Source: SIAJ01 sp963773845
GTDB taxonomy: Bacteria > Planctomycetota > Planctomycetia > Gemmatales > Gemmataceae
DNA length: 64,000 nt
Direction: 5' to 3'
NCBI GenBank assembly: GCA_963773845.1
Contig: CAVZCU010000012.1
Span: 992,001-1,056,000, forward strand
Shown: positions 60,885-64,000 of the stretch, one piece after another
Numbering within the stretch: position 1 is the first letter of the stretch
Layout of the letters: each line of letters opens with the position of its first letter
Notes under the pieces: model-generated
What the model was told of the DNA's origin: nothing
What the model saw: only the letters and a program-made list of their open reading frames with translations
The model's database searches: none
Made by a program: the position numbers and the translations under genes

Positions 60885-61811
60885 ATGTATCGGAAAGGCA
60901 TCGCCGTACTCGTCACAGCATGCGCGCTGATCATCCTCGGAGTCAGCTTCATAACGGCCCAGGACAAGCCAAGCAAGGGCCTCGATCGCGAGGCCGACAA
61001 GCTAGCCATCGACCGCCTGATCAAGGCGAGCGTCGCGGCGTTCAACAAGCGCGACGCGGCCGCGGTCGCCGCGAACTGGACCGCCGAAGGCGAATACATT
61101 CGCAACAACGGCGAGGCAGTCCGCGGGCGGGCCGAAATCCAAAAGGGGTACGCGGAGTTCTTCAAGAAGTTGAAGGGCAAGCCGACGCTCGGGGTCCAAA
61201 CCGACAGCCTTCGCTTCCCGTCCGCAGACTCGGCCATTTCGCAAGTCACTCTGCGACTGAAAAATGAACAAGGCGAGTTGATCGGATCCTGCTGGCGCAG
61301 CACCACGCTAGTTCGGGAAGGCGGCCAGTGGAAAGTGGCCATGGTTCAGGAATGGGATCGCGACAATAGCTTCGACGACAGCTTGAAGGATCTCGGATGG
61401 CTCATCGGGACCTGGCAAATGACCACCAACGATCGGACGGTGACAACCACGTACCAGTGGGACGATAACAAGGTGTTCATTCGCGGGAAATATACGGTCA
61501 AGGAAGGTGACAAGGTTGTCGAGTCGGGAACGCAGATGTTCGGCAAGGACAACGCGGACGGTGGGATTCGCTCGTGGGTCTTCCAGTCGGATGGGGGGTT
61601 CGGCGGGGGCCTCTGGACGCGCGACGGCAAGAATTGGAGTGTCGACTTTTACGGCGTGACACCAGATGGCAAGCGGTTGACGGCGACTGTCAACTACGTT
61701 CATGTCGATGCCAACACCTTCACTTGGCAATCAGTCAACCAGACAGTCGATGATCAACCGATCGCGGACTCCCAGCCCATCAAGGTCACGAAGTTGAAAG
61801 CAGACCGGTAG
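60885..61811 (+). CDS. Secreted SnoaL-like (SgcJ/EcaC-type) protein
   Basis: ATG 60885 follows ACCGGAGGTTCGTC. A signal peptide (MYRKGIAVLVTACALIILGV) leads to a SnoaL-like/DUF4440 cone fold (DRLIKASVAAFNKRDAAAVA, ANWTAEGEYIRNNGEAVRGR, WKVAMVQEWDRD) and then a second beta domain of about 140 residues (LGWLIGTWQMTTNDRTVTTT, GGGLWTRDGKNWSVDFYGVT). Members include polyketide-tailoring enzymes and stress proteins; here it is exported and without an obvious pathway. Confidence 0.8.
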   Translation: MYRKGIAVLVTACALIILGVSFITAQDKPSKGLDREADKLAIDRLIKASVAAFNKRDAAAVAANWTAEGEYIRNNGEAVRGRAEIQKGYAEFFKKLKGKPTLGVQTDSLRFPSADSAISQVTLRLKNEQGELIGSCWRSTTLVREGGQWKVAMVQEWDRDNSFDDSLKDLGWLIGTWQMTTNDRTVTTTYQWDDNKVFIRGKYTVKEGDKVVESGTQMFGKDNADGGIRSWVFQSDGGFGGGLWTRDGKNWSVDFYGVTPDGKRLTATVNYVHVDANTFTWQSVNQTVDDQPIADSQPIKVTKLKADR

Positions 61812-61885
61812 CGGCTTGCAGCGTTGCCCACGGGCAATCAACACAGGTTCTCAACCTCAAGACATGCGAACCGGAAGGCACAACC

Positions 61886-63518
61886 ATGGGACCTCGAAAA
61901 CGGATTACGATCATTGCGTTCGCACTGACACTGCTCTGTTGGCTCGGTGAGGACGGCTTCGCCCAGCGTGGCGGCGGGCGTGGTGGCGGCGGCGGCGGTC
62001 GCGGTGGCGGTGGCGGTGCAAAACCCAGCGGCGGAGCACGGCCCGCAGGTGGTGGGGCCAAGCCCGCGGCGCGGCCCGCGGGCGGCGGGGCGAAGCCTGC
62101 GGCGCGGCCCGCGGGCGGTGGTGGCGGCGCGCGGCCCGCAGGCGGCGGGGCCAAGCCCGCAGCGCGGCCCGGCGGCGCGGGCGGCATCGGCGGTCCGGGG
62201 AAACCCGGCGGCGCGGGGAAACCTGGCGGCGCCGGTGGTGCGCGACCCGGCGGCATCGGCGGGCCAGGTGGCGTCGGCGGCCCGGGGAAACCCGGCGGCG
62301 CTGGTGGCATAGGCGGCGGCGTTGGTAGCGCCGGTAAACCTGGCGGCATTGGCGGCCCGGGGAAACCCGGCGGCGTTGGCGGTGCCGGGGGTGTTGGTGG
62401 CGCGGGGAAACCTGGCGGCATCGGCGGCCCGGGTGGCATCGGCGGCGCCGGGGAAGCCCGGCGGAATTGGCGGTGGCATCGGCGGACCTGGCGGCGTCGG
62501 CGGTCCTGGAAAACCCGGCGGCGTTGGGGGCGTCGGTGGAGTTGGAGGCCCCGGCAAACCCGGCGGGCCAGGTGGCATCGGTGGCCCTGGGAAACCCGGC
62601 GGCGTCGGTGGCGTTGGCGGCGTTGGCGGCGTCGGTGGCCCGGGTGGCGTCGGTGGCCCGGGGAAACCTGGCGGCGTTGGTGGCGTTGGTGGCGTGGGTG
62701 GCGTGGGCGGCGTCGGTGGGGCCGGCCGACCGGGGGCCGTCGGCGGTGTCGGCGGCATCGCCGGCGCCGGTGCCGGGATCGCAGCGGGTGTTGGGCTGGG
62801 GGCAATTGCCGGATCCAATCTCAACGGAGGAGGATCCTACACGAGCGCCGTTAGCCGGCAACAGCAAGTCGCGAGGGCGGCTGTGGTCCGCAATAACTTC
62901 GGACACTACGACTGCTTCCACGGCGGTTGGTGGGCCCAGCATCCCGGCGCCTGGCGAGCTGCCGCCTGGACCACTGCAGCGCTCGCCTGGGGCGCAGCCT
63001 CCTGGTCCAGTTGCTCGAGCTTCTGCGGCTACCCTGCCGAACCGGTCTATTACGACTACGGTTCCAACGTCGTCTACGAAGGCGACACCTTCTACATCAA
63101 CGGCGATTCGGTCGGCTCCCAGGAGCAATATGCGCAGCAAGCCATCACCATCGCCGACACCGGCAAGAAAGCCGAGGCGAGTATGGAGGAGGAGTGGCTG
63201 ACACTCGGGGTGTTCGCCATGGTTCAGGGTGAGCGGACGGACAGCAACGACCTGTTCCAACTGGCGGTCAACAAGGCCGGAACGATCCGTGGTAACTTCT
63301 ACAACGTGCTGAGTGACACCACTCTGCCTGTTACCGGCGCCGTGGACAAGAAGACCCAGCGTGCCGCGTGGACGGTCGGCGACAAAAAGGAGCCGATCTA
63401 TGAAGCGGGCTTCGCCAATCTGACCAAGTCGGAAACCACCATGATGGTGCACTTTGGCAAGGACCGGTCGCAGCAGTGGACTCTAATCCGGATCGATGCG
63501 CAAGAGGAGAAAAAGTAA
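61886..63518 (+). CDS. Secreted glycine-rich collagen-like protein, one frameshift
   Basis: A signal peptide (ITIIAFALTLLCWLGEDGFA) is followed by a long Gly-rich region with GKPGG(I/V)GG and GGPGG units (about 62160-62760). A frame change near 62450 (an extra base in the GC-rich repeat) joins the first frame to the second, which continues to 63518. The C-terminal domain (SRQQQVARAAVVRNNFGHYD, HGGWWAQHPGAWRAAAWTTA, DYGSNVVYEGDTFYINGDSV) recurs in planctomycete proteins labelled protocadherin-like. It is probably a cell-surface protein. The repeat is prone to slippage, so the frame change could be an error or a phase switch. Confidence 0.7.
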
Positions 63519-63865
63519 ACGGGGAAATGCTTGTTGATTTGATTCTTCCCGGCGGCGGGTTGCCCAGCGACGTACTTGTCGCCGCCACTGTTCGACCATG
63601 CGGCATTTTTCGATGCCATTGGTGTGCGGCAAACGCCTGCTCGCCGCCGCGGAAATCGCTGCCCGCCTCGCGGCTCTTGCTGATGTCATTGTCGCGGGTC
63701 AAATGGTCCGGACCGCTTTGGCGTCGTGCCATAGGCTGAAGAACCCAACGCCGGGACATCAAGATCACACAAAGACAAAAGGAAAGAACGAACCGCTTAT
63801 TTACGGCACGGGCCTTGCATGGCTGCCAGCAGTCGAAAAGAATTAACTCTCGCCGGAACGCTGCC
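63519..63865. other. Gap of about 350 bases, no gene supported
   Basis: No conserved frame and no RNA gene is seen. Confidence 0.4.
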
Positions 63866-64000
63866 ATGGGTCTTCTCGAGATCATCCTGATCGTCGTCAT
63901 CATCATTGCGCTATTCGGCGGTGGCTACGGTTACAGCCGTCGAGCCGACTGGGGCGTGGCCCCGTCGGGCGGCTTGGGATTGGTGGTTCTCATTCTTCTG
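63866..64000 (+). CDS. DUF3309-type small membrane protein, cut by window end
   Basis: ATG 63866 opens MGLLEIILIVVIIIALFGGG, then YGYSRRADWGVAPSGGLGLV, the DUF3309 layout of a small membrane protein with two hydrophobic segments around a glycine-proline loop. The stop lies outside the window. Confidence 0.65.
   Translation, partial: MGLLEIILIVVIIIALFGGGYGYSRRADWGVAPSGGLGLVVLILL

Noticed and set aside
62160..62760. Possible CRISPR or satellite array
   Set aside because: The repeat encodes a collagen-like protein and has no regular spacers.
61911..63452. Minus-strand frame of 513 codons opposite the glycine-rich gene
   Set aside because: Low-complexity shadow of the Gly-rich repeat.

Overview
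The window reads as a high-GC chromosome segment from a planctomycete, most likely a Gemmataceae-type bacterium. Pointers are a TPR-CHAT protein, a diheme PVC-type cytochrome with DUF6797/LamG-like parts, a Tat-exported DUF1501 protein, DUF1080, ECF sigma factors with extra C-terminal domains, surface proteins opening with an LE..E.R..PA motif, an Rpn/DUF4351 protein and glycine-rich secreted proteins. The genus is inferred from family content, not proven.

Layout. 1-6.7 kb: TPR-CHAT protein (left end cut), a convergent ECF sigma factor, and a divergent secreted repeat protein predicted to be a beta-solenoid. 6.8-10.7 kb: one very large secreted cytochrome gene broken into five frames. 11.3-15.4 kb: small accessory genes (PilZ protein plus a decayed copy, response regulator, SGNH-hydrolase fragment) ending in a tyrosine-recombinase remnant against tRNA-Phe. 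15.5-21 kb: RMD1/YagE protein, DUF1501, HExxH metalloprotease and DUF1080 genes, and repeat-rich gaps. 21.3-25.3 kb: minus-strand run with histidine phosphatase, PdxA, sigma-like membrane protein and NDH-2. 25.8-30.8 kb: ClpC, then an Rpn/DUF4351 gene split by a 1.3-kb insertion sequence. 30.9-35.9 kb: RND efflux pair. 36-38.9 kb: BlaR1/BlaI-type sensor-repressor pair with operator-like palindromes and a divergent secreted protein. 38.9-47.1 kb: ArgH, OprO/P-type porin, AspS, esterase/SMP-30 fusion, CsbD. 47.5-55.5 kb: LapA-like protein, PQQ-type sugar dehydrogenase, HEAT-like protein remnant, REP-associated transposase with terminal inverted repeats, HTH protein, IspG. 55.9-58.8 kb: second solenoid protein followed by an ECF sigma factor with a membrane anchor and exported domain. 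59.1-64 kb: WD40, SnoaL-like and glycine-rich secreted proteins, and the start of a DUF3309 gene.

The most striking whole-window feature is the number of single-base reading-frame breaks. By my reading there are at least 20, in about 16 genes, while the longest conserved genes (RND pump, ClpC, AspS, ArgH, porin, sugar dehydrogenase) are intact. Most broken genes are accessory, but ispG, normally essential, is also broken by one missing base. Either this is an assembly with uncorrected indels or a real mixture of decay and error; raw reads would decide.

Functional themes are the envelope and secretion (porin, RND pump, solenoids, sugar-oxidising and heme proteins), planctomycete-style sigma-factor signalling, and mobile-element scars. 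The candidate least like described systems is the repeated pairing of an NGxG-repeat solenoid protein with an adjacent ECF sigma factor.
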